The position numbers and the translations under genes were made by a program. The notes beneath the pieces were generated by a model. It saw nothing but the letters and a program-made list of their open reading frames with translations. It ran no database searches and had not been told where the DNA came from. DNA of 64,000 nt from Salticus scenicus (lineage: Eukaryota > Arthropoda > Arachnida > Araneae > Salticidae). This document shows, in pieces, positions 1-12,333 of this stretch; position 1 is the stretch's first letter, and every line of letters starts with the position of its first letter. The stretch is from NCBI GenBank assembly GCA_963930645.1, contig OZ005660.1:198233427-198297426 (forward strand). The letters are read 5' to 3'.

Positions 1-2
1 TT

Positions 3-165
3 TTCTTTAAAATTTACATTACTTTATTGATTTTTTAATATTTCTCTTTAACTAACAGTAGTTGAAAACACATTTTAATAAAAATATTAATAAGGCTATA
101 AATGTATAAATTTAAAGCTATGACCATGGTCACAGCATAGGATATTTCTACCAAGACACATAGGA
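3..165. repeat. Dispersed repeat, inverted relative of 10985-11130
   Basis: Read in reverse complement this stretch matches 10985-11130 and its duplicate 19801-19946: both have a CTATGTGTC start, a shared GAAATATCCT, and the same run through TTACTTTATTGATTT. The matching ends on one side at the window edge. An open frame on the minus strand here (35-250) is hydrophobic, but it is not conserved in the other copies, so I read it as chance. Confidence 0.6.
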
Positions 166-344
166 ACCATATCAAATCATTTTTTGAAAAAATAATGAAA
201 AAGGTAAACAGAATAGCTATTTTACTGCAGAATTGAAGGAGTAAAACCACAGTGTAGTTGCATGTAACATATTCATATTAAATACAAGTTAAAAAAATAT
301 ATTAAATCAAAAATAACACCTCTAGACTATGACTATTTTAAGCC

Positions 345-520
345 TTTGGATCACTTTACTAGCGTCTAGCCCTTGACGGGACTAAGACTACTATATAATA
401 TAGTAGTCAGTAGTTATATAGTAGTCTTAGACGGGACTAGCGTATAGACCCTGACGGGCAACTTTTGCGGCGGAGATGGCATTTCAAAGTAGGCGTGCTC
501 CTGGAGCGGGGAAGTCGTGT
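345..520. repeat. Solo terminus of the fold-back family, folded on itself
   Basis: The motif CTAGCCCTTGACGGG and the following GGCGGaGATGaC-like block match the inner arm ends of the fold-back element at 6560-6610 and 7164-7215. Here the motif is doubled around a short palindrome (TAGTAGTC repeats at 388-425), which gives a local hairpin at about 355-460. No coding content is seen. Confidence 0.55.
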
Positions 521-2204
521 TTGTTGTAATGTAATCCGTCCCGTGGTTTACACTTTGGATTTATTTTCTAGAGGATAAAGTTTCAAAATTAGAAAAGTGG
601 AAATAAAAAATCATATGCATTAATTTAAGAACAGATGTGAATGCAATAGGGGATATTTTATTGCACAATTTTTGTGGTATCGGTTTGCTTTTTTTTCTGT
701 GCATTTATAACCATTTTTATTTTTTATTATATTTATAACCACTCTCTCTGTTTATAAGAAGAAAAGATAACTTTGTTATTCAGTCACAATTTGAATTGCT
801 AAAATTATTTAAAACCATTACTTTTATTTATGATTTTTCTTTTTTTATTGGAAAGGGAGGGGGTGGAATTACGCAGAAATATATGGTTTAGTATTTCATT
901 GTTTAAAATTGAAACTTCAGATTAAGTTTTTAATATTTTCCAGCAAACTTGAAAAGTGTTTATAACTTCGGATCGTTTCGCTGTCTAATTCTCGTAAATA
1001 CTTTTAGAATGCCTGGAAACTTTTAAGTTCATCTATTAAAATAGTGCAAACAAAATTATGTACTGGTTTGTGTACAGAGATTCCCAAAAGTGAGGTATTT
1101 AAAGTATAGTTTTATATATATTTCATGTATAGTTTAACCTAGGGTTGGCAAAAACCAGGATTTTTTTTCAAAAAACAAAACAAAATATCCGTTTTCTTTT
1201 CTTTTGTAACCCGATTTCTATTATCATATGTTTCCCAGTCACATTATAGATATTTGTAAATAAAATTGCCACTTTAAAAAGTAATTAATATTACAATATT
1301 AATTATTACTTCATCTAAACATAATTTAAACTATTAATAATAAACAGGGTTGAGATTTTTTTAGCTTTTTTTTTTCTTTTGTAGGTTGTGATTTTCTTTC
1401 TGTAACAATGTATACAAGAAACAAACTTTGTACTTTCAGACATGAAATTCTCTTATGTATCTCATATAATTAAAAAAGTTTTCACATAGCCATGTTAATA
1501 AAACGTTTATTTATTTATATGTTTAAAATAAAATAATCAAACCATTTATTTCTGTAAAACAGGCTTTTGCCACCTGAATTCTTATATTTGGCTTTAATGT
1601 TTATCTTTTTCATAAAGTTTTATTTACTTTTTACACTTTTGTCGATTTCGTCCTTGAATTACATCCCTGTTGTATAAAAATGCAATATATTTTATTATAG
1701 CTAAAATCTTATATTCAGAACTTCTAAAAATATTTCATAACTATAGTACTGAGTTTTCATTAAAATGATGTAAATGGTAGTAACTGGATTACTGTGAGTT
1801 GACAAAAATTTGATTTTTTTACAGTGAATTTTAAACCTAACATGCTTTTCCTACAATTTAATGATATATTGATAACAAAATAATTCTCAATTTAAGGAAT
1901 TAGGGAAACCTAAAAAAACTCCAGCACAAGGAAAAAGAGTTATAGGAAGAGATTTAAGAAAAAATTATGCTTTTGGATTATGTAATGGAATATTGCAATC
2001 CATTTAAAAATTGCATATTAAATAGAATTTACATTTAATATTTTAAATAAAATTAGAAGTTTTATAGCTTTTATTGAAACTAAACTTTCTATTTTAAGAA
2101 AACACTCTTCATCGGATATAGAATCGTTTGTGATTAGAATTATTTCAATATTTTTCAATACTTGGATATTAAAATTTTTAATGTCATTTTCTTAATTCTA
2201 GTGT
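521..2204. other. AT-rich sequence, nothing recognised
   Basis: Low-complexity AT-rich DNA with short T and A runs. I see no plausible exon, repeat match or structured element on either strand. Confidence 0.5.
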
Positions 2205-4740
2205 TGTTACATTTTAACAAAATAATTCTTAAAATGTCCTTGAATAGAGAACTTTTTGCATGAAATTTTAAAATCAGAGTTTTTTTTTTTTTTTTTTTAC
2301 TACCTGGACAAATTTTAACGCAGCTTCTTTTTTATTTGATAATTCAAAATCTGTCCAGTTTTGAATAAAACAAAGATCAGAGCAATGTCTTTAATTATGC
2401 AATTTTCACTTTATATCTTGTACAAAATAAATGTGCTTTCCATTATTATTCATTTTGTTTTACTTTACTGCATTTAGACCCTTTCATTTATAATTTTTTA
2501 AGATAATTAATATAGACTATTTTCTTCTACAATTTCTAGATTTTTTTCCCCATATATTATTGCTTTTAATAAAGCCAGCCAATCAGATATAAAACACATA
2601 ACTAAAACATTTCTCTGAAGCAAATTTACAATTGAAATAAACTGAATTAAAGGTAAAAGTTATTTACATAAAAATAATTTATAAATTTGAATTGAAAAAG
2701 GGACAATAGAATAAAACTTTTGAAGTTTTTTGAAAAGGAAAAAAACAATTGGTGTTTATGGAAAAAAAAAAAAAAAAAAAACAGTTGGTTTAAGCCGTGC
2801 CAACACTGGTTTGAGTTGTTACAACTAGGGTGCCTCGATAAGATAAGAGTGGCGACAGATCTGTGACAGATTCTCATTGGACAAGACTGTCCATCAGCCG
2901 CCCGGGGCGATTGTTGGATGATGCTCCGTAGGTTTTACATTGAGAGTTTCGCATATGTCGAAAAAAGCATTTGTATCTCTTGATATTAAGTAAATTTGAC
3001 TTTTTTTCTTTCAGAAATACATTAAGAAAGATTATTTGTAAAATATCAAAATATATTTTACTGAATAATGTTAATTATTAATCTGTTTTATTAACTTTAT
3101 TGAAGGACGTGATAGGCAGATTCTTTTACTAGCCTTGTTTCACAGCTTATAAATTGATATAAATAGGAAAAATACTGTATGATTATTGTCATAACTGATC
3201 TGTAATCATCTTATTTATTAATTATATTACTTTAGTCCTATTTTTGTGCTATTTTAAATAAAAAAATTAATGATTTCATTGATAAAGCAAAGTAGAAACA
3301 TTTGGCGATATTTAACATGGTACTTGGCGAGAGATTCTCCGCCAGTATTTTGACATCTTTTCTCAGAGAAAACTAAAAGATTTATAAGTGTGTATCTCTG
3401 TGTGTATTATGTGCTAAGGAGTATGTACTAAGGAATATATAAATTGTTTCTTGTTTATTACGTCTGACTAATTACGAATTAATGTTTAATTTTCTTCAAT
3501 AAAATTGATAGTTATTTATTATTTTGAAAATAAAGATAAAAATAAAAATAAAATAACTAAAAATTAATTCATTAGTTTCTTTTTTTTTTTTTTTTTTTTT
3601 TTAAATAGTGAGTTTTGAAAGCATTAAAATTTATAAATATATTTAAATATTTTACAAACGTTGTTTCTTTTTAATGGTTTGTTAAAACATTTATTTTGTG
3701 GGAGGCACATTATTTCTCTCCTAGAGATGTTCACATAGGGTGTGAATTAAATCTGGTGATACCTTTTATTAGAAAAAGAATGATGATACGATTTTAGATT
3801 AAATTATATGGTGTGTCACTCACACGACTTTTTCTTACACTGCATTTCAATGTTATAAAGATAGATCGCATATTAATTTCAGTAAGGTAAAATAATATAG
3901 TTCAATGTACTTTAAAATTAATCTAAAAAAGGTGTAGGTCATTGTTTCATTTGGCATAAAATTCTATGCGTTTAATTATAGTGCTTACAATTTTTAAAAA
4001 ATTAAATAAATGAAGTCTAATTTTAAAAACCTCTCTTTCTTTTACTGTATGAGTGTATGTTACAAAAATTTTGTGGTAGTTCGATATCAAGATCTAATGC
4101 ACAATATTTTACAAAAGTTTTTATTTTGTCGCATTTTCGCGTAAACTGGAGTCTTTCAAATTTTGGTGCATATTAGTTGACGTGCTACTATGCTGAAATT
4201 CCTGATTTTTTAGGAAAGCTAGATCTCACTTTCTATAGTGTATAAATGTATCAAACATGGTTGAGATGGTTGATGGTTAATATGTAAAGTAGGTAAATGA
4301 TTGCTTAAATATATTTAAATCTAAAACAAAAAAAGACAAAAGAAAAGACAGAAAGCAAAATAAAATGCTACCGTTTTAAATTTTATTGTAATCAATATCT
4401 CCTGGCCTTCCTCGCAGATTCATTAAGCGCATTTATACAAAATATACACATAAAAAAATTGACAGTTAGTATCAATTTAAATTATTTATTTTATACATTT
4501 AAAAATTCTTTTTTAATACACTTGAACTTGGACAAAACTTATTATTTATTAGTTTATTAGAATTATTGGTATAGCAATTACTGTACTGATCCTCAAAAAG
4601 AAAAAATATATATCTGATTCCTTAAAACTAATTGCTTATTTTCTTTATATACATCCCTTCTACCATTCATTTACCTTTATTATTGTTGTAATCAAAATTT
4701 CAGTTTTCATTTTTTTTTTTTTTTCTTTTTTTGCTAAAAA

Positions 4741-4893
4741 ATGACGGGCTGTTCTGCTTTTAACTGCTCAGACAAATCTGAGCAATGCTATAAGTTAAAA
4801 GTGTTTCCTAAAGATCCCGAGAGGAGAAAACTTTGGGCCTCCAAAGTTAAACGCCTTAATTGGGAACCAACTAACACAAGCTATTTGTGTGAA
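4741..4893 (+). CDS. First coding exon of a THAP zinc-finger protein (partial)
   Basis: This 51-codon exon starts at an ATG and ends at a good 5' splice site (GAA|GTAAGA) in phase 0. It encodes the N-terminal half of a THAP domain, a C2CH zinc-binding DNA-binding module. Visible hallmarks are Cys4 and Cys9, a hydrophobic-FP motif (VFPKD, residues 21-25), RRKLW (28-32), a WxP-type segment (WEPT, 41-44), and Cys50 just before the junction. The fourth ligand (His of the HF motif) should lie in the next exon, which I could not find in the window. The frame continues into the intron only 17 codons. The exon is uninterrupted, unlike the three THAP relics near 57-62 kb. It lies inside the 3.4-kb transposon at 2826-6260, so it is either that element's own DNA-binding exon or a captured one. 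THAP assignment is firm; function beyond DNA binding is not. Confidence 0.8.
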
Positions 4894-5349
4894 GTAAGAA
4901 TTTTTACATTTTCGATTGTTTATTTATTATTTTCTTTATGTACTTGAAAGTTCTTTCTGCGATTAATTTTCAATTACACTTAAGAGATTTTCATAGTTAA
5001 ATTGTCTAACAATTTACTATACATCGTTTGCATCAATCTTGGTAATTTAATGGTCGGAAAGGATCATCTAGAACACTATTTAGTGGTTTAAATATAAAAT
5101 AATAGTCAAAGTTTTAAGTGCACACATTTTACATATATTTACTACAAATGTCAATATTTTCACAAAGAAATTATACACATACTTTACTTTTAAAATATTC
5201 TAATTACAAAATGTATATATAATTATTTTTTTGTAACACTAATTCCCACAAATGTAAAAAATAAAAGAAGATAAATAAATAAAATAAACCATAATTAGTT
5301 AATTTAAAATTAATTTAACAAAAAATTCAAAAACCATAATTTCTGAAAG

Positions 5350-5450
5350 CCTGCAATAATTTTTTCTGGTAAAAAAAATTTGTTACCAATAAAATTTTCT
5401 GGTAACTCAAATTTTCTGGAACTCAAATTTTTTCTGGTAGAAAAAAATTG
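5350..5450 (+). repeat. Short degenerate tandem motif TTTTCTGGTAA
   Basis: Four closely spaced copies of an ATTTTCTGG(A/T)A motif alternate with ACTCAAAT. They lie downstream of the THAP exon and inside the 3.4-kb element. Confidence 0.4.
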
Positions 5451-6610
5451 AGTTCATATATATATCGACAAGGCACAAGTGGAGTGTGAAAGCAATGATG
5501 CACTGTAGCTTCCAAAATGTATCATTTTTTCAGAACCTTGAAGATAGGACAATATTTTCTCCCCCCCCCCCTTCACCCCATCCTGTTAAATCGTGAACAT
5601 AATATCAAAGTAAAAAAAATCTGTAAAGAATTAGAAATGACCAATTTATTCTTATATTCTTATTATTTCAGAAATTAAACTTATTAAGGAAAAAATATTA
5701 AAGTTTATTTAAAAGAATTTTTGTGCTACAAAATGAAAAAAATGTCTTTAGTTCAGTATAATGTTTTTGGGTTTTAAAAATCTAAGTTAAAATTAATGGT
5801 TTAATAATAATAATAATAAATCGAAAATTAACGCACAGAAAAAATAAAAATAATTATTAAATAAAATAGTTAAAAGTCATAAATTTGTGTTTCTAAGAGC
5901 AATTCTTTTTTTTTTTTTTTTCTCTTCTTCTTCTTTCTTTTTATAAATTTGGCAATTTAAGTATATCGATAACTTGTTACTTGACAAAACTAAAAGTAAT
6001 TTAGTGAAAAAAAAAAAAATGCTTAATTTCAATACAATTTAAACGAATTATGAATAAATTAATTCTTTTTTACTTCTAAGAAAAATAATATCCCACCAGA
6101 AAAGTCCATGTTCGCCAGAAGCATTTTCTCGCCAACGTAAGATAAAGGTCATATCTAAAAAGAATCAAACCCACTCGTAGCTCACGCAAGCAACCCAAGA
6201 TTTCATCCACAGCGGTTGCGCACTGAGAACTGTCGTCACTCTAGTAATACAGGCACCCTAGTTACAACATAGCGAAATTAACATCATTCATCTGTACAAA
6301 ATCATATTTTTTATAGAATATTATTGTGCCGTAAAATAAAATTCAACTAACCAGGATTCTGAATAATAATAATAATAAATATATGTATATAGCAGAAATT
6401 ATAACGATATGCCAGTAAAGTAAACAGAAAAACTAAATGTTTGAGTTTAGAAGAACGATCTTACATTTGTTTTCATTGATTAAAAGGATGTTATATGTAA
6501 AATGCACTCTCATTGGTTAAAATGCGGTCCCTTCAAACACTTTTACCACGCCTATCTTGAAACGTCATCCCCGCCGCAGCAGTTGTCCGTCAAGACTAGC
6601 GTCTAGCCCT

Positions 6611-7163
6611 TGAGCCCCTAAATAAAATAATAGGCCGGCGCATCACCGCCATTTTTTTGCCTACGAAGAGGACAGCATTCCCGCTTGGCGTCCTTATCGC
6701 TTCCCTAATGATTTCAAGAAATCTTAATCTGAAGCTAATCCGGTCAAGATAAGAGCAATAAGCAACAATAATATTCTTAAAAACACATTTTTTTTCTCAG
6801 TACATTCTCAGGATGTCATTTTATTCTAAGGATATCCTATGGATGTACGATGCGTTGTTAGGGCGGTTTCTTTTTCTTTTACAAAATGTCGCCAAAACTC
6901 AAATACACAGTAATAGAAGGTCTGTGAACACTTTATATTCACTTCTTCAATGATTATAGCACTTTATCGCTAAACAAACTTCCATATCATAGTTTACTTA
7001 GCTAAAATCATGAAATGTAATAAAACAAGTTACTCTAAAGTAACGTAAGACGATTAAAAAAAAATGTTTGTGGTTTGTTTATCAGAGAAACGCGCTGCGT
7101 ACACGTGGCAACCCTAAGGCAACAAAATGCCTGATGCGCCAGCTCTCGTATATATATATAGGA
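6611..7163. repeat. Fold-back spacer, a separately dispersed repeat
   Basis: The spacer starts at AGCCCCTAAATAAAAT and contains GGCCGGCGCATCACCGCC and GAGGACAGCATTCCCGC. It ends in an (AT)n tract before GGAGCCTTAG. Its first ~380 bp recur alone at 42817-43198, and the duplicate is at 15430-15980. A diverged inverted relative lies at 10741-10870. It may be an older element that the fold-back arms enclosed. Confidence 0.65.
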
Positions 7164-8037
7164 GCCTTAGCTAGCCCTTGACGGGCAACTGCTGCGGCGG
7201 GGATGACGTTTCAAGATAGGCGTGGTAAAAGTGTTTGAAGGGACCGCATTTTAACCAATGAGAGTGCATTTTACATATAACATCCTTTTAATCAATGAAA
7301 ACAAATGTAAGATCGTTCTTCTAAACTCAAACATTTAGTTTTTCTGTTTACTTTACTGGCATATCGTTATATTTTCTGCTATATACATATATTTATTATT
7401 ATTATTGTTCAGAATCCTGGTTAGTTGAATTTTATTTTACGGCACAATAATATTCTATAAAAAATATGATTTTGTACAGATGAATGATGTTAATTTCGCT
7501 ATGTCGTAACAACTCAAACCAGTGTTGGCACGGTTTAAAACAACTGTTTTTTTTTTTTTTTTTTTTTTTTTTTTTCCCATAAAAAACTATTGGTTTTTTT
7601 CCTTTTTAAAAAACTTCAAAAGTTTCATTCTATTGTCCCCTTTTCAATTCAAATTTATAAATTATTTTTATGTAAATAACTTTTACCTTTAATTCAGTTT
7701 ATTTCAATTGTAATTTTGCTTCAGAGAAGGTTTTAGTTATGTGTTTTATATCTGATTGGCTGGCTTTATTAAAAGCAATAATATATGGGGAAAAAAAATC
7801 TAGAAATTGTAGAAGAAAATAGTCTATATTAATTATCTTAAAAAATTATAAATGAAAGGGTCTAAATGCAGTAAAGTAAAATAAAATGAATAATAATGGA
7901 AAGCACCTTTATTTTGTACAAGATATAAAGTGAAAATTGCAAAATTAAAGACATTGCTCCGATCTTTGTTTTATTCAAAACTGGACAGATTTTGAATTAT
8001 CAAATAAAAAAGAAGCTGTGTTAAAATTTGTCCAGGT

Positions 8038-8076
<39 letters not shown>

Positions 8077-8155
8077 GATTTTAAAATTTCATGCAAAAAG
8101 TTCTCCATTCAAGGACATTTAAGGAATTATTTCGTTAAAATGTAACAACACTAAT

Positions 8156-8679
8156 ATTCATGGTCACGCCATTTTTAATTTTTTCGTTTCGAAGCCATTT
8201 TAGTGGGATGTGTTTTATATATTTTTAAGTCATTAAGTACTAATAATATTACAAATTTATCAGGAATTCTGAGAAACTGATTGTTTTCTATTTAGAAAAT
8301 TTGTAGCAAAAAATAAATGATTCAGAAGTAAAAAACTCTGACCCACCTATACACGTTCATGACCATGAAAGGGCTAGAAGAAGTATGTGATACTTGTTAT
8401 TTAAAAAAAGCTAGTTTTGTATAAGCTGTCATCAAAAGGGACATTTAATTTCAAATAATTTATAAGTATTTTTTAAAAATATTTTTTTAGAATTTTTATA
8501 ATATTATATAATAATTATTTTTTTTTATCCCAATGAAATATGAAATTAATTCCATAAAAAAAAAAAAAAAAACTACGTAAAAGTAATAAATATTTTTGAT
8601 TGTCAAATGCAATTTTACTATATGTAAACTATTTGAAAAAGTAAATTTTAGACCTCATTCATGGTGTGATGTTGGGGTT
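8156..8679. other. AT-rich gap
   Basis: No feature is recognised. It has A-runs at 8558-8572 and a short alternating AT stretch, and is duplicated at 16970-17490. Confidence 0.5.
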
Positions 8680-8862
8680 ATAAGGCTATTTGACAGCACT
8701 TGGGTTTTAGGCCTGAGTAGAATGCCCTTAGTGTGTCTCCTTATGGGATCCTAACCAGTAGTTATGCAAGTTTCGGAGAAAATCACGGAAAATTCCGATT
8801 GGCTAGGTCCGCGAGTGCGACTTGGAATTAAACTCGACATTTCCCGTCTATCAGCTTTAAAA
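8680..8862 (-). repeat. tRNA-derived SINE, 5'-truncated (copy 1)
   Basis: Read on the minus strand it has the SINE body seen at 55488: AGCTGATAGACGGGAAATG, a B-box-like stretch, then GGAATTTTCCGTGATTTTCTCCGAAACT and a tail. The A-box head is missing. Members of this family recur throughout the window. Confidence 0.6.
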
Positions 8863-9139
8863 AAACACCATATTAAAGAAAAACACTCTGTTTACGGTAG
8901 GTGCTCTATTGGCTTCGTTCTGTAATCCTTTTCACTTGCAAAAATGTTCATATAAAAAAGTTTTTTAACCAAAGAATGATTTTTGAGAAATTCACGAAAA
9001 ATGAACTTGATTATACTGGGTTTACTTAACAACATATATTTTTTTACAAGAAGTATGCGAGGCTTTTTATTTAAAAAAGCCAGTTTTGTGTAAGCTGTCG
9101 TCAAAATGAAAATTAATCAAAGGAATATTCAATTTCAAA

Positions 9140-9235
9140 TAATTTATATAATATATATATATATATATATGTGTGTATTTAAATATATTTTATAATTTTT
9201 ATTACATTATATTATTATTATTATTATTATTTAAT
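9140..9235. repeat. (AT)n and (TTA)n microsatellites
   Basis: An (AT)n tract at 9146-9171 followed by (ATT)n near 9210-9230. Lengths differ in the duplicate at 17960. Confidence 0.8.
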
Positions 9236-9324
9236 CCCAAGGAAATACGAAATGCATTCTATTAAAAAATATCAACATAAAAGCAATGGATATTTTTTAT
9301 TTAAGATGGAATGCAGTTTTATAG

Positions 9325-9535
9325 TCTTAGGCCAATCAGGTCTTAGACCTGAGTAAATACCCTGCCCTCCATAGTAGTTTTTTTTTTTTTTTTTTTTTTT
9401 AAGTATATTTACATTGTATTCCTGCGAGCTTCGAAGAAAACCACAGAAAACACCATGCGATAGGTTGGTGAACGCGACTTGGCATCAAACCCAGCATTTC
9501 CCGTCAAACAACTTTGAGAGCACAGCCATTCGGTC
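9325..9535 (-). repeat. tRNA-derived SINE (copy 2) with poly-A tail
   Basis: The minus strand shows TTTGACGGGAAATGCTGGG, then GCGTTCACC, GTGTTTTCTGTGGTTTTCTTCGAA, and an A-run (T-run at 9380-9401 on the plus strand). Same family as 8680 and 55488. Confidence 0.6.
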
Positions 9536-9604
9536 AATCGTGGGGCAGGTAAAAAACAAAATTCTTTAAAAACAAATGTTTAGACGAAATAATATGTTGG
9601 TGTT

Positions 9605-9835
9605 AAGGCAATTAACTACACGAGGCTTTTGTGACTCAGTTATGTGTCCTCAACACATAACCCAAGGAGTGAAAAGCGGGGGACTTTTTAAGGGATACCA
9701 GTACATATTTACCTCAGTTTCAGAGAAAACCACGGAAAACGTCGAACGGCTATTCGACGAACACAACTTAAGTTCGAACCCAGCACTTCCATTCTACCAA
9801 CTTCAAAAGCAGTATCACGCCACTCAGAAATGTGT
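9605..9835 (-). repeat. tRNA-derived SINE (copy 3)
   Basis: The minus strand shows TGGTAGAATGGAAGTGCTGGG followed by TTCGAACTTAAG, GTTTTCCGTGGTTTTCTCTGAAACTGAGGTAAATA and AAAAAGTCCCCCGC. A plus-strand open frame of 92 codons (9576-9854) runs antisense through it. That frame is a by-product of the SINE, not a gene; its duplicate at 18390 is broken. Confidence 0.65.
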
Positions 9836-10186
9836 GAAGATTGATATATTATAAGGTGAAAAATAAATTATTATTTTATAAATATTAATACTTATAAACT
9901 AAATTAATCATATATATTATTTTAAAATAATTAGTTATATTTATAAAATAATTTTATAGAAACTAAATCATATATTATATTTAAAAAAAAATCCACTTTG
10001 TACAGCTTAATGTAATAATGACAAATCAGTCATAAAATACATTTATACTATTAAGATATTTAAATAATGAATAGAATCCTCCACAACTGAGAAGTATAAT
10101 AACAATAAGAAAATAATAATAATATTAAATAATTTTTTTCTTCTACTTATTTATAAATTGCTTATGAATTAAAATTGAAATTTATG

Positions 10187-10252
<66 letters not shown>
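10187..10252. repeat. Compound (AT)n(TG)n microsatellite
   Basis: About 34 bp of alternating AT followed by about 30 bp of alternating TG. The duplicate at 19007-19068 has fewer AT units, so the two units have drifted or slipped here. Confidence 0.9.
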
Positions 10253-10255
<3 letters not shown>

Positions 10256-10521
10256 TGAAAATTTATTATATACGATACATTTCTTTTCAGTCTACATTTC
10301 CTTTATTATAGATATCATTTCCCTCCCTAGTCCTTTAAATGTCCTTGTGTCCCTTTAATTCGTTATGATCTTGACCTATAAAAATTGGCTCTTTTAAAAT
10401 AACAAGTGTCCTATGCCGCTTGTAAATATTTATGCTGTTAAGAAAACCCTATATGTTCAAATTCATTTTTCGCCTATTTCACAAAAATCATTCTTTTCGT
10501 TAAAAAAATAAAATAAATGAG

Positions 10522-11755
10522 CGTTTTTCCCATTGAAAAGCATTGCGGAATGGGAAGATCGGACATCAGCCGAGAGTGGCGCCATCGGTTACTCAAATAA
10601 TTGGATAACACACATTTTACGCTAGTTTCCCCTCCAGTTATTTCTTACTCCGTGGTCGTAAGATAGTGAGGCACTGCAATACGACTTGCGTTTTGTTTAC
10701 ATTTTAAGCCAGAGTTTGTGCGTAAGATAGTGTTGAGCGAGGCACCGCAATCCCAGCCCAGGATTCTTAAAAATACCAGGAAAGCGATAAGGAAGCTAAG
10801 CGGGAATGCCGTCCTCTTCCAAGGCAAAGAAATTGCGGCGATGCGCTGACCTAAATAGCCTCTACCACGGATATACAATCTTCTTCGTGGCCACGGATTA
10901 AGACCTCTGCTTTCGACCGATCATGGATGAAATGTCTCAGGGCTCAGTTGGATCGGTCGAAGTGATCCACAGGCTCGTCTCACTCTATGTGTCCTGGTGG
11001 AAATATCCTGTGATCGTTGTCTTCACTTTAAATTTTATACATTTACAGCCTTATTAATATTTTTATTAAAATGTGTATTTAAGTACAGTTAGTTAAAAAG
11101 GAATATTAAAAAATCAATAAAGTAATGTAAATTTTTAAGAATATCTTTAACACAGGAATACTTTTCTGTTTCTGGTATATGAATAATGACAGATATAATT
11201 TCTATTTTGTGAAAGGTACAAGTTAATTACTCAAAAAATTTGCCGTTATTACGTGTACATATTTCTCTGAAATGTTAAAAATTAATTAGCAAAGAAAGGT
11301 TTTTCCTTCATTATATTCATACAATATATGGAAATTTTTGCCAACCATCTCTAATAATGCCTAATACACATAAATAAATGAATAAATAAATACAACATAC
11401 CTACAAAAATTAATAGAGTTCTAACAACCATGTGACTTTCTTATTAGCAACCGTACTTTGCTGAAGTACAATGCTAATTTTTCCATGCCTTTGGAAGCAT
11501 AGTAGTCGAATTTTTTTTATGCTTTTACAAATACATTTACAACACTGTGTTACAAATTTATTGTAACACTATTCCGCAATGATAAAATGGGTCAGTGGGG
11601 TCAACTGTCCCTCAGCAAACATGCTCGTGACGTCATCTGTTAGAACTCTGGTAACGCTGAAATTTTGTGATGTTGTTTTCTGATGTTTACAGATGGCGTC
11701 AGCGTACAATACTTCCTTCTCTCCAGCTTCCGCAATGTTATTCAATGGGGAAATG
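10522..11755. mobile_element. 1.2-kb element with ~80-bp imperfect inverted ends
   Basis: The left end CCCATTGAAAAGCATTGCGGAA and the right end (reverse complement CCCATTGAATAACATTGCGGAA) match. Looser similarity follows, including GACGCCATC-type and GGCGCCATC-type sequence. The interior holds an inverted relative of the 6611 spacer (10741-10870), a short palindrome of GACCGATC and GATCGGTC (10914-10961) and the repeat matching the window start. No transposase frame was seen. Duplicated at about 19338-20569. Confidence 0.5.
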
Positions 11756-11984
11756 TCTTATTTTAATTTTTTTTTTTTTTTTTTTTTAATAATATCAAGC
11801 TGAAAAAATTTCGATTGAAAGCAAATTTCATTAAATAGAGTATTCTAAGCAAAATGTTTTTTTTAAGAGCCATTTTATACTAATTTTACTTTGAAAGAGA
11901 ACTTTTAAAAAATTACGATCCTTGTGAACCGAAGCTAGCTAAAACAGACTATTGGGAGGAAGGAGAATGGAGATCGTTTGTATG

Positions 11985-12060
11985 GGGCTTACTTTATTCT
12001 CATCGAGATCATCTCGAGATCGAGAGTGACGTCTTTCGTTATTTTCTGGAAACGATACTT
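11985..12060. repeat. Repeat terminus with nested GATC palindromes and a TGACGTC site
   Basis: GGGGCTTACTTTATTC is followed by CATCGAGATCATCTCGAGATCGAGAGTGACGTC. The same block occurs inverted at 30449-30501. The two probably mark ends of one non-autonomous element family. A diverged relative with ATCGAAA palindromes lies at 50340-50480. Confidence 0.55.
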
Positions 12061-12072
12061 CAATAACGAAGT

Positions 12073-12333
12073 GTGCAGGAATTGGTACTTTATTCCTCTC
12101 GTCCGATAAGTGAAATAGAGATATCGACAGTAAGTCCCTCCCTTCGAAATAACATAACAGCGAAGGATGGGTTACTTTTAGCTTCTTCTTCGCATTTTTT
12201 AACCAATGAAAAAATAGAAAACTATTTTCTGAGATTCATGGCGAACGTTAACTGTAATCGGCTTCGAATCGCACATGCGTGCTGTTTGTTTGTTGTCGAA
12301 TTGTTTACAAATTGCATGCGCTTATTATTTTAA
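12073..12333 (+). other. 86-codon open frame, probably not a gene
   Basis: The frame opens with MQELVLYSSRPI and is kept, with one substitution, in the duplicate at 20887-21147. It has no recognised domain, and the duplication is too recent for conservation to count as selection. It lies beside the repeat terminus at 11985-12060. I list it only because it is one of the longer intact frames. Confidence 0.15.

Larger units (their letters stand above)
2826..6260. mobile_element. 3.4-kb hAT/P-type DNA transposon with 8-bp target duplication
   Basis: The terminal inverted repeats begin TAGGGTGCCT at 2826 and end AGGCACCCTA at 6260. Imperfect similarity continues for about 35 bp, including GAGTGrCGACAG. 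The element is flanked by the exact 8-bp direct repeat GTTACAAC (2818-2825 and 6261-6268). The other arm of the fold-back element (7496-7513) keeps the uninterrupted site, so an empty allele sits in the same window. An 8-bp target duplication is typical of the hAT and P superfamilies; the TAG-type end favours hAT, while the internal THAP exon would also suit a P-type element. No catalytic domain was recognised. Confidence 0.75.
2205..8155. mobile_element. Large fold-back element with ~970-bp inverted arms
   Basis: The left arm is 2205-2825 plus 6261-6610. The right arm is 7164-8155 and reads as its near-perfect reverse complement. The arms are about 971 and 992 bp once the transposon at 2826-6260 is removed, and a 553-bp spacer (6611-7163) separates them. 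The outer ends read TAGTGTTGTTAC and its complement. The inner arm ends carry the CTAGCCCTTGACGGG motif also found at 360. No transposase is visible. A clear target-site duplication could not be fixed at the outer ends. Long arms around a unique spacer fit a non-autonomous fold-back DNA transposon. Confidence 0.7.

Noticed and set aside
5454..5470. TATA-box promoters suggested by ATATATAT tracts throughout
   Set aside because: The base composition makes such words frequent by chance; no start site or gene is associated.
9576..9854. 92-codon plus-strand frame
   Set aside because: Antisense to a SINE; the duplicated copy has a stop from a single base change.
10645..10878. 77-codon minus-strand frame, identical in the duplicate at 19461-19694
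   Set aside because: It lies in a dispersed repeat related to 6611-7163. Identity only reflects the recent tandem duplication, and no domain is recognisable.
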